The notes beneath the pieces were generated by a model. The model searched no databases. It was given only the letters and a program-made list of their open reading frames with translations, and was not told the origin of the DNA. Below are positions 35,107 through 43,860 of a DNA stretch of 64,000 nucleotides, piece after piece. Position 1 is the first letter of the stretch, and each line of letters opens with the position of its first letter. A program made the translations under genes and the position numbers. The DNA lies in assembly GCA_035649895.1 (NCBI GenBank), contig DASRIS010000131.1, positions 1-64,000 on the forward strand, in the 5' to 3' direction. The DNA comes from DASSUC01 sp035649895 (GTDB lineage: Bacteria > Actinomycetota > Actinomycetes > Mycobacteriales > Micromonosporaceae).

Positions 35107-35538
35107 GTTCCGAGTGTCACGGGGGATGAGCTGTCCGGCGACCTAATTAGGCCGGGCCGGCCCCCGGTTCGGACCTTTTCCGGACGCCTAGCAGCTTCCA
35201 TCACGTGATCGTCGTCGTCCGGTTGAGCCACCGTCCGGCCTACCGGCCGGGCAGCCGCACTCTGACAGTGGCCACAGTGGAGGAGCCGGTGATGGCGGAA
35301 GCGGTCCCGACCGGATGAGCAGTTTTCGCCAGCCGCCGCGAAGACCCGGCGGTTTTGAAGGGCACACGCACTGCGCGATGCTTTGGCAGCTCCGTTGGCG
35401 CGCAATGGCTTTACGAGGAATGGCGGGTGCCCCACCGGCCCATCCGCCGGGCGGCGACAGCCAGGTCTACTGTGGATCCGCTCCAGCTTTCTGCGCGATT
35501 TGCTAGCGCTCGATCGAATTGGGGTGCACAGTGTTGTC
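35107..35538. other. Intergenic region without a supported gene
   Basis: 432 bp between divergent genes. A GCCTACCGGCCGGGC palindromic stretch lies near 35236-35250 and GGCCACAGTGG near 35270. A frame reading AQWLYEEWRVPHRPIRRAA around 35390-35450 has no start signal or family match, and may be a relic. No RNA gene is seen. Confidence 0.4.
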
Positions 35539-35742
35539 ATGAGCAACAGCGCGACCAGTGACGGGTACTTCTGGTGCCTGCGGCACAGCCGCGTGGAGAC
35601 GGCGTCCGAGGCGTGTGCCGCCATGCACCGGCTGGGGCCGTACCCGACTGCGGCTGAGGCGGAGCGTGCGCTGCAGACCGTGCGCGAGCGCAACGAGGCG
35701 TGGGACGCGGAGGATGCCCGCTGGTCGGGCGAGGAGGCCTGA
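35539..35742 (+). CDS. Small conserved-looking protein (67 aa)
   Basis: The pattern YFWCLRHSRVE, a later Cys, RLGPYPTAAEAERAL and RNEAWDAEDARW is one I associate with small actinobacterial hypothetical proteins. The two Cys and two His may bind a metal, but this is not established. The ATG at 35539 has no strong ribosome binding site. The gene lies 65 bp before the histone-like gene on the same strand, so co-transcription is possible. Confidence 0.65.
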   Translation: MSNSATSDGYFWCLRHSRVETASEACAAMHRLGPYPTAAEAERALQTVRERNEAWDAEDARWSGEEA

Positions 35743-35807
35743 GTGCCGCGCGTCGGTGTGGGCCGACGGCACTGGCTAAGGCCTTGGGGGTCAAGGAGGA
35801 GGAGAAC

Positions 35808-36656
35808 ATGGCCGTAGCGAAGAAGGCCACAGCCGGTTCGACCGCGAAACGCGCGACCGGCACGGCGGCGAGGAAGGCCGCCACGACATCCACAACCGCC
35901 GCCGTCAGCGCCAAGAAAGCGCCGGCGAAGAAGGCCGCGGAAACGGGTGCGGCGAAGAGGACCACCACGAGGTCGACAGCGGCGAAGAAGGCCACCGCGA
36001 CTGCCGCGAAGAAGACCGCCACGGCGCCGGCCAAGAAGACGACGACCCAGGCGACCGCGACGAAGCCCGCGGCGGCGAAGAAGACGACGGCGAGGCCAGC
36101 GGCGAGCAAGAAGACGGCTGCGGCGAGCAAGACCACCGCGGCGACCAAGACGACCGCGGCGAAGAAGACCACAGCCAAGTCGACCGCTGCCAAGAAGGCC
36201 ACCGCGACCACGAAGGTCGCGGCCCCAAAGAAGGTGGCCCCTAAGAAGACCGTCACGACTGCGAAGACTGCTGCGGCTAAGAAGACTGCGACCGCCAAGA
36301 AGACCGCTGCGGCGACGAGGTCCGCTGCGGCGAAGAAGGCGACGCCGGCGAAGAGGACTACGGCCGCCGCGAAGAGGTCGACCGCTGCGAGCAGCACCGT
36401 CCAGGCATCGGCGACCGGGGCCAGCGCCGCGAGGAGAGCGGCTACCAAGACGACAGCCACGAAGAAGACCACCGGGATGGCCGTTAAGAAGACCACCGCG
36501 GCTAAGAAGACCACCGCGGCGAAGCGGGCGCCCGCCCGCGCGGCCGGCGCGTCGGCCGCTGTCGGCGAACGGGCGGCAACGGCACCGGCGGCCGAGGTGA
36601 CCACGCAGGCCGGCGCCGCCCGTGCGCGTACTACCCGGAGCAGCCGCGGGAGGTGA
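35808..36656 (+). CDS. Histone H1-like Lys/Ala/Thr-rich nucleoid protein
   Basis: 282 aa made almost wholly of Lys, Ala, Thr, Ser, Arg and Pro. The repeating unit is KKT/KKATA (for example AAKKTTAKSTAAKKATA), resembling the C-terminal tail of histone H1 and of actinobacterial HupB/Hc1-like proteins. Without the globular HU domain seen in HupB it is a tail-only protein. It probably binds DNA or RNA by charge and is disordered alone. AAGGAGGAGG precedes the ATG at 35808. It lies 41 bp before the RNB exonuclease gene. Confidence 0.82.
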   Translation: MAVAKKATAGSTAKRATGTAARKAATTSTTAAVSAKKAPAKKAAETGAAKRTTTRSTAAKKATATAAKKTATAPAKKTTTQATATKPAAAKKTTARPAASKKTAAASKTTAATKTTAAKKTTAKSTAAKKATATTKVAAPKKVAPKKTVTTAKTAAAKKTATAKKTAAATRSAAAKKATPAKRTTAAAKRSTAASSTVQASATGASAARRAATKTTATKKTTGMAVKKTTAAKKTTAAKRAPARAAGASAAVGERAATAPAAEVTTQAGAARARTTRSSRGR

Positions 36657-36697
36657 GCGCCGCTTGCGGGTTGCGGCGGCACTGGTAGGAATGACGG

Positions 36698-38128
36698 GTG
36701 CTGACCCGACGGGTACGAGCCCCGCGCATTGACTTCAGTGAGCTGCGGCGCGAGCTGGGGCTGTCGACGGGCTTCCCGCCCGCGGCGGCGCGGGAGGCGC
36801 AGGAGGCGGCGCGGGCCGTGCGGCTGCCGCAGGTCGACCGCACGGACATCGCGTTCGTCACCATCGACCCGGCGACCTCCCGCGACCTGGACCAGGCCAT
36901 GTGCCTGCTCCCCAGGGGCCGTGGGTACCGCGTCCACTACGCGATCGCGGACGTGGCGTCGTTCGTGCGCCCCGGCGGGGAGCTGGAGGCGGAGACGTGG
37001 CGGCGCGGGCAGACCGTGTACCTGCCGGACGGCAAGGTGCCGCTGCACCCGGAGACCCTCAGCGAGGGCGCGGCGAGCCTGCTGCCCGGTGTGGAGCGGG
37101 CCGCGGTGGTGTGGACGGTCGACCTCGACGCCGACGGCGGCACGACGGCGGTGCATGTCGAGCGGGCGAGGGTACGCAGCCGCGCCAAGCTCGACTACGC
37201 CGGCGTGCAGGCGGATGTCGACGCCGGGCGGACCGCCGAACCGGTCGCCCTGCTGCCCGAGCTGGGCCGGCTGCTCGTCGCCCGGGGGCTGTCCCGTGGT
37301 GCGGTCAACCTTGCCTTGCCCGAGCAGGAGGTGGAGGCGGACGGGGACGACGGCGGGCCGGGCTGGCGGCTGGTGCTGCGCGCCCCTGAGCCGGTCGAGG
37401 AGTACAACGCCCAGGTCTCGTTGCTGACCGGGATGGTGGCCGCCCAGCTCATGCTTGACGGCGGCGTGGGCCTGCTGCGCACGATGCCGGCCCCGCGTCC
37501 GGAGGCGGTACGGCGGCTGCGCGCGGCCGCCCGCTCACTGCGCATCGACTGGCCCCCGGACGCGTCGGTGGGCGAGCTCCTCGCCACGCTCGACCCGGCC
37601 CGGCCGGCGGTGGCGGCGCTGCTGGACCAGGCGGCCGAGCTGATGCGCGGGGCGGGCTACACCGCGTTCGACGGCCCGGCCCCGGCCGATCCGGCGCACG
37701 GCGCGGTGGCTGCCCCGTACGCCCACGTCACCGCCCCGCTGCGGCGGCTGGCGGACCGGTACGCCACCGAGGTGGCGCTGGCGCTCTACGAGGGCCGGGA
37801 GGTGCCGGAGTGGGCCCGGCTGGCCCTGCCGAAGCTGCCCGAGGTGATGGCGGTGACCGACCGGGTCACCTCGGCCGCGGAGCGGGGCGCGGTGGAGCTG
37901 ACCGAGGCGGTGCTGCTCGCCGGCCGGGTCGGTGCGGAGTTCGACGCGGCAGTGCTGGACGTGGCCGACCCCCCGCGCTCCGGCGGCACGGTCGCAGTGG
38001 ACGACCCGCCGGTACGGGCCCGCTGCGACGGCGACCTGACACTAGGCGAACGCGTGCGGGTGCGCCTGGTCGAGGCCGACCCGGCCCAGCGCCGGGTCCT
38101 CTTCCGGCGCATCGAGACCGGCCCCTAG
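36698..38128 (+). CDS. RNB-domain 3'-5' exoribonuclease (RNase II/R family)
   Basis: 476 aa. The catalytic RNB domain (about 45-380) has FVTIDPATSRDLDQAM with the metal-binding aspartates, then HYAIADVASFVRPG, TVYLPDGKVPLHPETLSEGAASLLPG and the C-terminal YAHVTAPLRRLADRY. Unlike full RNase R or RNase II it lacks obvious N-terminal cold-shock domains, and the C-terminal 80 residues are only a possible degenerate S1 fold. Short RNB proteins like this are common in actinomycetes. The GTG start is 41 bp after the histone-like gene. It ends tail-to-tail with a PIN relic. Confidence 0.88.
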   Translation: MLTRRVRAPRIDFSELRRELGLSTGFPPAAAREAQEAARAVRLPQVDRTDIAFVTIDPATSRDLDQAMCLLPRGRGYRVHYAIADVASFVRPGGELEAETWRRGQTVYLPDGKVPLHPETLSEGAASLLPGVERAAVVWTVDLDADGGTTAVHVERARVRSRAKLDYAGVQADVDAGRTAEPVALLPELGRLLVARGLSRGAVNLALPEQEVEADGDDGGPGWRLVLRAPEPVEEYNAQVSLLTGMVAAQLMLDGGVGLLRTMPAPRPEAVRRLRAAARSLRIDWPPDASVGELLATLDPARPAVAALLDQAAELMRGAGYTAFDGPAPADPAHGAVAAPYAHVTAPLRRLADRYATEVALALYEGREVPEWARLALPKLPEVMAVTDRVTSAAERGAVELTEAVLLAGRVGAEFDAAVLDVADPPRSGGTVAVDDPPVRARCDGDLTLGERVRVRLVEADPAQRRVLFRRIETGP

Positions 38129-38262
38129 ACCAGGGTCCCAGCCGGTGCGACCCATTCGCACTGAGGGCCACCTACCTCGGCCATGAGGTCGTAGTCGCGG
38201 TCGTAGTGCAGCACGATCGCACCGTACTCGGCGGCGGTCGCGGCCGTGATAGCTTGGGCGGC
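38125..38262 (-). pseudogene. C-terminal remnant of a PIN-domain (VapC-type) toxin
   Basis: The minus frame reads AQAITAATAAEYGAIVLHYD, then RDYDLMAEVGG and EWVAPAGTLV to a stop. This is the C-terminal half of VapC-like PIN proteins: the D/A-IAATAxxxGxxVLHYDxDF motif with the last catalytic Asp. The N-terminal half and any antitoxin are absent. The frame runs directly on from the stop codon of the VOC gene. The stop lies within the RNB gene stop region, 3' end to 3' end. It is a relic and not a gene. Confidence 0.7.
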
Positions 38263-38283
38263 GGTGCAGCTTGGAGAAGGCGC

Positions 38284-38721
38284 CTAGGGCAGCGTGGGGC
38301 GCCCATCGGCGCCGATCGGCCAGCCGGGGTTGTGCGCGACCTCCCAGGCGTGCCCGTCGGGGTCGGCGAAGTAGCCGGAGTAGCCACCCCAGGACACCAC
38401 CATGCCCGGCTTGAGCACAGTGCCACCGGCGGCGGCCGCAGCCTCAATGGCCGCGTCCACCTCGGCTGGGCTCTCCACGTTGATGGCGAGGGCGACGCCG
38501 CGGAACCCGGTCACCGGCGGTGCGTCCGCCAGGTTGGCGTCCTCGGCCAGCTCGGCGGCTGAGAAGACCGCGAGCAGGCCGCCCGCGGTGCGGAAGAAGC
38601 TCACCTCACCCGGCACCGACGAGGACGAGAGCGGCCAGCCGAGCGCCTGGTAGAACGCGGTGGACCGGTCGACGTCGGCGACCCCCAGGGTGACCAGGCT
38701 GACCCGTGCGGGCACGGACAT
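38284..38721 (-). CDS. VOC superfamily (glyoxalase-like) protein
   Basis: 145 aa, one pair of beta-alpha-beta-beta-beta modules: VSLVTLGVADVDRSTAFYQALGW, VSFFRTAGGLLAVFSA, GVALAINVESPAEVDAAIEAAAAAGG and GGYSGYFADPDGHAWEVAHNPGWPI. The last segment (YFADPDGHxWEV) is the usual C-terminal metal-binding strand with Glu. Members act as dioxygenases, glyoxalases or resistance proteins; the exact role cannot be read. AAGGAGG lies upstream of the ATG at 38721. It is divergent from the F420-NADP reductase gene with a 57-bp gap. Confidence 0.88.
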   Translation of the reverse strand: MSVPARVSLVTLGVADVDRSTAFYQALGWPLSSSSVPGEVSFFRTAGGLLAVFSAAELAEDANLADAPPVTGFRGVALAINVESPAEVDAAIEAAAAAGGTVLKPGMVVSWGGYSGYFADPDGHAWEVAHNPGWPIGADGRPTLP

Positions 38722-38778
38722 GCGTACCACCTCCTTGGCGGCCTCAGCCTGCCACGTACCCCCGACATGTTTGCGAGG

Positions 38779-39480
38779 ATGACCGCTATGGGCCTTGACG
38801 CGATCTCCCTGCCGGACGTCTCCGGCCTGACCGTGAGCATCCTGGGCGGCACCGGCGACCAGGGGCGGGGGCTGGCGTACCGGCTGGCGCGGGCCGGGCA
38901 GCGGGTGCGCATCGGCTCGCGCTCGGCGCCGCGCGGCGCCCAGGCCGCCGCGGAGTTCGCCGCCATGCCCGGGGTGCGGGGCGGGGTCTCCGGCGGCGGC
39001 AACGAGGAGGTGTGCGCCGGGGCTGATGTCGTGATCGTCGCCGTGCCGTGGGACGGGCACGCGGAGACCGTCGCGGGCCTGCGCGACGCCCTCACCGGCC
39101 GGATCGTGGTCGACTGCGTCAACCCGCTCGGCTTCGACAAGAGGGGCCCCTACGCGCTCGCCGTCCCCGAGGGCAGCGCCGCCGAGCAGGCCGCCGCCCT
39201 GCTGCCCGGCTCCCGGGTGTGCGCGGCGTTCCACCACGTCAGCGCGTCCCTGCTGGCCGACCCGCAGGTGGCGCGCGTCGACCTGGACGTGCTGGTGCTC
39301 GGAGACGACCCGCAGGCCGTCGCCACGGTGCAGGCGCTGGCCGGGCGCATCGACGGCATGCGCGGCATCGCGGCCGGCCGGCTGCGCAACGCCGGTCCGG
39401 TGGAGGCGCTCACCGCCAACCTCATCGCCATCAACCGGCGCTACAAGGCGCACGCCGGCATCCGGGTCACCGACCTGTGA
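38779..39480 (+). CDS. F420-dependent NADP reductase (NADPH:F420 oxidoreductase)
   Basis: 233 aa. N-terminal Rossmann motif VSILGGTGDQGRGLAYRLA with the phosphate-binding IGSRSAPRG, then VVIVAVPWDGHAETV, IVVDCVNPLGFDKRGP, and C-terminal GRLRNAGPVEALTANLIAINRRY. This matches the Fno/NpdG family that moves hydride between NADPH and the deazaflavin F420. F420 is widely used in actinobacteria for oxidoreductases. Starts at 38779 or 38788 are both possible. The next gene overlaps its stop (GTGA). Confidence 0.88.
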   Translation: MTAMGLDAISLPDVSGLTVSILGGTGDQGRGLAYRLARAGQRVRIGSRSAPRGAQAAAEFAAMPGVRGGVSGGGNEEVCAGADVVIVAVPWDGHAETVAGLRDALTGRIVVDCVNPLGFDKRGPYALAVPEGSAAEQAAALLPGSRVCAAFHHVSASLLADPQVARVDLDVLVLGDDPQAVATVQALAGRIDGMRGIAAGRLRNAGPVEALTANLIAINRRYKAHAGIRVTDL

Positions 39481-40196
39481 CGAGGCGGGTCGTCTCGCTC
39501 GTACCGTCGCTGACCGAGGCGGTCGCCGCCACCGCGCCGCAGGTGCTGGTCGGCGCGACCGACTACTGCACGCACCCGCCCGGCCTCGACGTCGCCCGCG
39601 TCGGTGGCAGCAAGTACCCGTCCGTCGAGCGGGTCCTGGCGCTGCGGCCGGATCTGGTGCTCGCCAACGTGGAGGAGAACCGGCGCGAGGACGTGGCGGC
39701 GCTGCGGGCTGCCGGCGTACCTGTATGGGTCTGCTACCCGCGCACGCTCGACGGCGCGTTCGCGGCCCTGCGGGAGCTGGGCGAGATGCTGGGGTGCCCA
39801 CTGCCGCCGTGGCTGGCCGCCGCCGAGGCCGCCTGGGCCGCGCCGCCCTTTCCCGAGCCCGGGTACGGCGGCCGCGCGGTGGTCCCGGTGTGGCGCCGGC
39901 CGTGGGTGGTTCTCGGCTCCGACACGTTCGCCGGTGACGTGCTGCGGCGCCTGGGCGTGACGAACCTCTACGGCGACGACCCCCAGCGCTACCCGCGCCC
40001 GTCCCTGGACGAGATCCGGGCCCGCCGGCCGGACCTTATGGTGCTGCCCGACGAGCCGTACGCGTTCACCGCGACCGATGGTCCGGAGGCGTTTCCCGGG
40101 GTGCGCTGCGCGCTGGTGTCCGGCCGCATGCTCACCTGGTACGGGCCGTCCCTGGCCCAGGCCCGGCAGGTGCTCACGGCCCAGCTTGACCGGTAG
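39477..40196 (+). CDS. BtuF-like helical-backbone metal/cobalamin-binding protein
   Basis: 239 aa. RRVVSLVPSLTEAVAATAP, GATDYCTHPPG, VGGSKYPSVERVLALRPDLVLANVEENRREDV and LGVTNLYGDDPQRYPRPSLDEI fit the periplasmic-binding-protein class III (BtuF/FepB-like) fold. There is no signal peptide or lipobox, so it is cytoplasmic, unlike true import proteins. No ABC transporter genes are adjacent. Such soluble homologues are common in actinomycetes and their ligand is unknown. The GTG overlaps the reductase stop, so the two are coupled. Confidence 0.84.
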   Translation: MTRRVVSLVPSLTEAVAATAPQVLVGATDYCTHPPGLDVARVGGSKYPSVERVLALRPDLVLANVEENRREDVAALRAAGVPVWVCYPRTLDGAFAALRELGEMLGCPLPPWLAAAEAAWAAPPFPEPGYGGRAVVPVWRRPWVVLGSDTFAGDVLRRLGVTNLYGDDPQRYPRPSLDEIRARRPDLMVLPDEPYAFTATDGPEAFPGVRCALVSGRMLTWYGPSLAQARQVLTAQLDR

Positions 40197-40301
40197 CCCA
40201 GGGTAAGGTCCTCCCCGCGGTCGGTTGCCCCCTGTACACGATCGGACATACCCTCCCTCATCTGGTGGACAGCGGGGTCCGCCGATCGAGGAGGTGGTGA
40301 C

Positions 40302-42149
40302 GTGAGACTCCGTCTGCTCCTGCCGGGCGCGGCGGCCGCGAGCCTGATGGGCGCGCTGCTGGTCGCGGCACCTGCGCAGGCGTTGCCGGACGATGTCAAG
40401 GTCAGCGACCGAACATACGTCCGGTACGACGGCGGCACCGACGCGACGCTCGCGTCGTGCTCCACGAACAACCGACAGCAGAACGAGCCCTCGACCGCGG
40501 TGGCGTCGCACAACCCGTCACTCATGGTCGCCGGGGCTAACGACTACTGCCCGGTGGCCACGGCGGGTGACTCGTGGGCCGGGTTCTACTACTCCGCCAA
40601 CGCTGGCGCGAGCTGGACCAACAGCCTCGTGCCCGGCTACAGCACGGACACCTCACCGGCGGGCCTGGCCTCGCCGCTGCACGGCCTGGCACTCGCGGCC
40701 GGCGACCCGGTGCAGGCGTGGGACAACGACGGGCACCTCTACTACGGCGGCATCGCGTTCAACCGGGCCCGGCCGGCCAACGGCTCGATCTGGGTGGCGC
40801 GGTACACCTGGCTGACCGGCCTGGCGCCGACGTACGAGTTCACCACGCTCGTCTCCCGGGGCACCCCGTCCCCGATCTTCCTCGGGCACTTCGAGGACAA
40901 GGTCCAGCTCGAGGTCGACCGGGGCGTGGACAGCCCGTACGAGGGCAACGTCTACATGTGCTGGGCGCGGTTCACCGCCAGCGGCGCCAACAACGGCGTG
41001 TGGCTGGCCACGTCCTCGGACGGCGGGCGCACGTTCCGCCAGCAGAAGCTGTCCGAGTCGGTCCACGGCAGCCAGTTCTGCGACATCGCGGTGACCCGTA
41101 ACGGCTCGGTCTACGTCGCCTGGCGGCAGTTCGAGTTCGCCAGCGGCCAGGACCAGCGGGACGCGGCGGTCTACGCCAAGTCCACCGACGGCGGCCGGTC
41201 GTTCACCAAGCCGGCGGTGGTCGCCGAGTTCCAGGCCTGGGACCCGGGCGACCGGACGTTCTCCCCGGCCGACTACGGCCAGGCCAAGTACGACGCGTGC
41301 ATGTCCAGCGACCTCGGGCCGGGCTCGTGCGCCAGCCCGGAGCCGCGGGCCTCTGCCCGCGACTGCGGTGACGGCCCGCTGGCCTGCCAGAGCGGGTACG
41401 TCTTCTTCCGCGCCAACTCGCAGGTACGCATCACCGCCGACCCGACGTCATCCGGTGTCGCCGACGGGGCGTACCTGGTGTTCGACGCGTCCGTCCCGGG
41501 CTCCGCGGTCCCGACCGGCACCACGTACGGCACCGCGGGCGTGGGCGTGGGCACGCAGGCGTCGGTCTACCTGACCGCGACGACGAACGGCGGGGCGTCG
41601 TGGTCGCCCCCGGCACGGGTGGACCCGCAGCCGGTCGGGCACCAGTTCTTCCCGGACGTGACCGCCGACTCCGGCCGGCTGCACGTGATGTGGCAGGACA
41701 GCCGGTTGGACGGCCCGCTGAACGCGGACTTCAGGACCGTGCCGATCGGCAACCGCAAGGCGGCCACCAACCCGCCCGGCTCGACCAGCTCCGGCGCTGG
41801 CGTGCACGCGTTCGTCGCGTCGTCGACCAACGGGGGCGCGAGCTTCGCGGTGGTACGGGTCTCGACCGCCGGCACCCAGCCGTCGCTCGAGCAGTTCGGC
41901 AACCGGGACGTGCCGTTCTTCGGTGACTACAACTACGCCTCGGCGGCCGGTAACCGGCTGTTCGTGGTGTGGACCGACCAGCGGGACGCGGTGCTCGGCA
42001 CCGACCCGCGCTACCCGGTCGACGGGGTGGACGGTTTCGACGTGCTCCAGTGCCGCGCGGCCCTGCCGGGCGGCGGGTTCGGCCCGGACACCTGCCCGCA
42101 CGCGGGCGGCCTGGACCAGAACATCTACGGGGCGTCGTTGACGTTCTGA
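40302..42149 (+). CDS. Secreted BNR/Asp-box repeat protein (sialidase-like beta-propeller)
   Basis: 615 aa. A clear signal peptide (about 1-27, cut near AQA-LPDD) targets it outside the cell. The mature part has several Asp-box repeats of type S-x-D-G-G-x-T-F/W (SSDGGRTF, STDGGRSF, TTNGGASW, STNGGASF, SANAGASW), which sit at propeller blade turns. Cysteines occur in pairs (CSTNN...NDYCP, SGLC-type), suggesting disulfides. Catalytic residues of sialidases are not obvious, so an enzyme role is uncertain; a sugar-binding or structural propeller is an alternative. The GTG start at 40302 follows GAGGAGGTGGT. Confidence 0.85.
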   Translation: MRLRLLLPGAAAASLMGALLVAAPAQALPDDVKVSDRTYVRYDGGTDATLASCSTNNRQQNEPSTAVASHNPSLMVAGANDYCPVATAGDSWAGFYYSANAGASWTNSLVPGYSTDTSPAGLASPLHGLALAAGDPVQAWDNDGHLYYGGIAFNRARPANGSIWVARYTWLTGLAPTYEFTTLVSRGTPSPIFLGHFEDKVQLEVDRGVDSPYEGNVYMCWARFTASGANNGVWLATSSDGGRTFRQQKLSESVHGSQFCDIAVTRNGSVYVAWRQFEFASGQDQRDAAVYAKSTDGGRSFTKPAVVAEFQAWDPGDRTFSPADYGQAKYDACMSSDLGPGSCASPEPRASARDCGDGPLACQSGYVFFRANSQVRITADPTSSGVADGAYLVFDASVPGSAVPTGTTYGTAGVGVGTQASVYLTATTNGGASWSPPARVDPQPVGHQFFPDVTADSGRLHVMWQDSRLDGPLNADFRTVPIGNRKAATNPPGSTSSGAGVHAFVASSTNGGASFAVVRVSTAGTQPSLEQFGNRDVPFFGDYNYASAAGNRLFVVWTDQRDAVLGTDPRYPVDGVDGFDVLQCRAALPGGGFGPDTCPHAGGLDQNIYGASLTF

Positions 42150-42165
42150 CCGTGTCTACCTAGGA

Positions 42166-42202
42166 CGGTGGCCCCGGCGTGCCTGGTATGCCGGGGCCAC
42201 CG
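42166..42202. terminator. Bidirectional hairpin between convergent genes
   Basis: CGGTGGCCCCGGC (42166-42178) and GCCGGGGCCACCG (42190-42202) form a perfect 13-bp stem with an 11-base loop, lying 17 bases after the Asp-box gene stop and 21 bases from the PanB stop. Confidence 0.8.
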
Positions 42203-42222
42203 CTTGCGTTTACTGGTTGGGA

Positions 42223-43065
42223 CTACTGGAACGTGTGCTCGGGGGCGGGGAACACCCCGTCGCGCACCTCCTGCGCATAGCGGCGGGTGGCGTCGGTGAG
42301 TACCCCGGCCAGGTCGGCGTAGCGCTTGACGAACCGGGGCGCCTTGCCGCCGCGCAGGCCGGCCATGTCCTGCCAGACGAGCACCTGGGCGTCGCAGTCC
42401 GGGCCCGCCCCGATGCCGACCGTCGGCACCGCCAGCTCGTGGGTGACCCGCTTGGCCACCTCACCCGGCACCATCTCCAGGACCACCGCGAACGCGCCGG
42501 CCCCGGCCACCGCCTGCGCGTCGGCGAGCACCTCATCAGCGGCGTCGCCGCGGCCCTGCACCCGGTAGCCGCCGATGGCGTGCTCGCTCTGCGGGGTGAA
42601 CCCGACATGCGCCATCACCGGGATGCCGGCGCTGGCCAGCGCCGCCACCTGCGGTGCGGTGCGCCGGCCGCCCTCCAGCTTCACCGCATGGCAGCCGCCC
42701 TCCTTGAGGAAGCGGACGCCGGTGCGCAGCGCCTGGGTCGGCCCCTCCTCGTACGAGCCGAACGGCAGGTCGCCGACGACGAGGGTGCGCCGGGTGGCCC
42801 GTACCACCGCGCGGACCAGGGGGAGCAGCTCCTCCACGGTGACCGGGATGGTGGTGGGGTAGCCGTAGACGTTGTTGGCGGCGGAGTCCCCGACCAGCAG
42901 CACGGGGATCCCGGCCTCGTCGAAGATGGCGGCGGTGTACTGGTCGTACGAGGTGAGCATGGCCCACCGCTCGCCGCGCTCCTTGGCGGCGAGCAGGTCC
43001 CGGGTGCGTACCCGGCGGGTGGGCGGGCCGCCGTAGAGTGACGGCACCTCGGCCGGTGCGGACAT
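42223..43065 (-). CDS. panB: 3-methyl-2-oxobutanoate hydroxymethyltransferase
   Basis: 280 aa, the usual PanB length. Motifs: MLTSYDQYTAAIFDEAG, LLVGDSAANNVYGYPTTIPVT (metal Asp), VVGDLPFGSYEEGPTQAL, AVKLEGG, GFTPQSEHAIGGYRVQGRG, VLEMVPGEVAKRVT and VPTVGIGAGPDCDAQVLVWQD. It makes ketopantoate from ketoisovalerate with 5,10-methylene-THF, the first step to pantothenate and CoA. CGGAAGGAG precedes the ATG. No panC or panD lies nearby. Confidence 0.96.
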   Translation of the reverse strand: MSAPAEVPSLYGGPPTRRVRTRDLLAAKERGERWAMLTSYDQYTAAIFDEAGIPVLLVGDSAANNVYGYPTTIPVTVEELLPLVRAVVRATRRTLVVGDLPFGSYEEGPTQALRTGVRFLKEGGCHAVKLEGGRRTAPQVAALASAGIPVMAHVGFTPQSEHAIGGYRVQGRGDAADEVLADAQAVAGAGAFAVVLEMVPGEVAKRVTHELAVPTVGIGAGPDCDAQVLVWQDMAGLRGGKAPRFVKRYADLAGVLTDATRRYAQEVRDGVFPAPEHTFQ

Positions 43066-43165
43066 GGTGTGCTCCTTCCGTCCCTCGAGGCCGCGTGCCG
43101 GCTGGCTGCGGTCCCCGGGGCCAAACAGGATCGTTACACCGTCCGGGCCGGGTCGGGCCGGTCAT

Positions 43166-43825
43166 TCAGGTGCCAGTGGAAGATGTCACAGGGGCGTCGG
43201 CGCGCCCGGCCGCGACGACCCAGGCCAGCAGCCCGAGGGCGAGCGCCAGCGCCAGCATGGTGAGCCCGCCCACCGGCCAGTAGACGTGGCTGTAGAGGAA
43301 CGGGATGCTCGCCAGCACCAGCAGCAGGCCGCCGGGGAGCGCGGCGCGGCCGTACCCGGTGAGCAGGGCCACCGCGGTCGCGGCCGCCGCCACGGCGAAC
43401 GACGCCGAGCCGGCGATGCCCAGCGCGTTGCCGATGTCGAAAAGGGCGTGCAGCTGCGGCTCGACCGGCTCCAGGCCGTCCGCGGTCTGGCCCGCGCCGC
43501 CCGCCGCTGCACCGCCTGCGGCCGCGTCCTGGGCCGTCTGGGCGACCCGGCCGGCGCCGACCCCGGCGACCGCGTCCAGGCCGGTGTAGAACACGGCGTA
43601 GGCGTAGGCGGCGAGCCTCGCGACCGCAGGGACCACCCCGCCCATGCCGCGCAGCAGCAGCACCAGGGCGCCGCCGAGGAGCGGGAAGAGCGGCAGGAGT
43701 ACGACGTGCAGCGCGGTCCACTCCCGGGCGGTGTCCACGGTCAGGTCGTCCGGGTGGAAGAACCCGGCGACGGCGAGGGCGACCGGGGCGGCGGCGACGA
43801 GGGTGACCAGTCTCCAGGCGGGCAT
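43166..43825 (-). CDS. Membrane protein of unknown function
   Basis: 219 aa with six hydrophobic helices (about 5-22, 40-60, 68-88, 130-150, 160-178, 185-205). A soluble Ala/Gly-rich loop (about 95-120) lies between the two halves. A conserved-looking HPDDLTVDTAREW follows helix 1. No family is recognised. It sits between PanB (downstream) and NadE (upstream), all on the minus strand with gaps of 35-100 bp, so it may be expressed with them. The ATG at 43825 starts at the first helix. Confidence 0.72.
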   Translation of the reverse strand: MPAWRLVTLVAAAPVALAVAGFFHPDDLTVDTAREWTALHVVLLPLFPLLGGALVLLLRGMGGVVPAVARLAAYAYAVFYTGLDAVAGVGAGRVAQTAQDAAAGGAAAGGAGQTADGLEPVEPQLHALFDIGNALGIAGSASFAVAAAATAVALLTGYGRAALPGGLLLVLASIPFLYSHVYWPVGGLTMLALALALGLLAWVVAAGRADAPVTSSTGT

Positions 43826-43860
43826 TCCGCCGATGGTAGGTGCTGGCTCGCCCGCGTGGG

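Noticed and set aside
35537..37156. A 539-residue Ala/Val/Phe-rich minus-strand frame resembling a membrane protein
   Set aside because: It is the complement of the Lys/Ala/Thr-rich histone-like gene; AAG repeats give CTT (Leu/Phe/Val) in antisense, so the hydrophobic look is an artefact.
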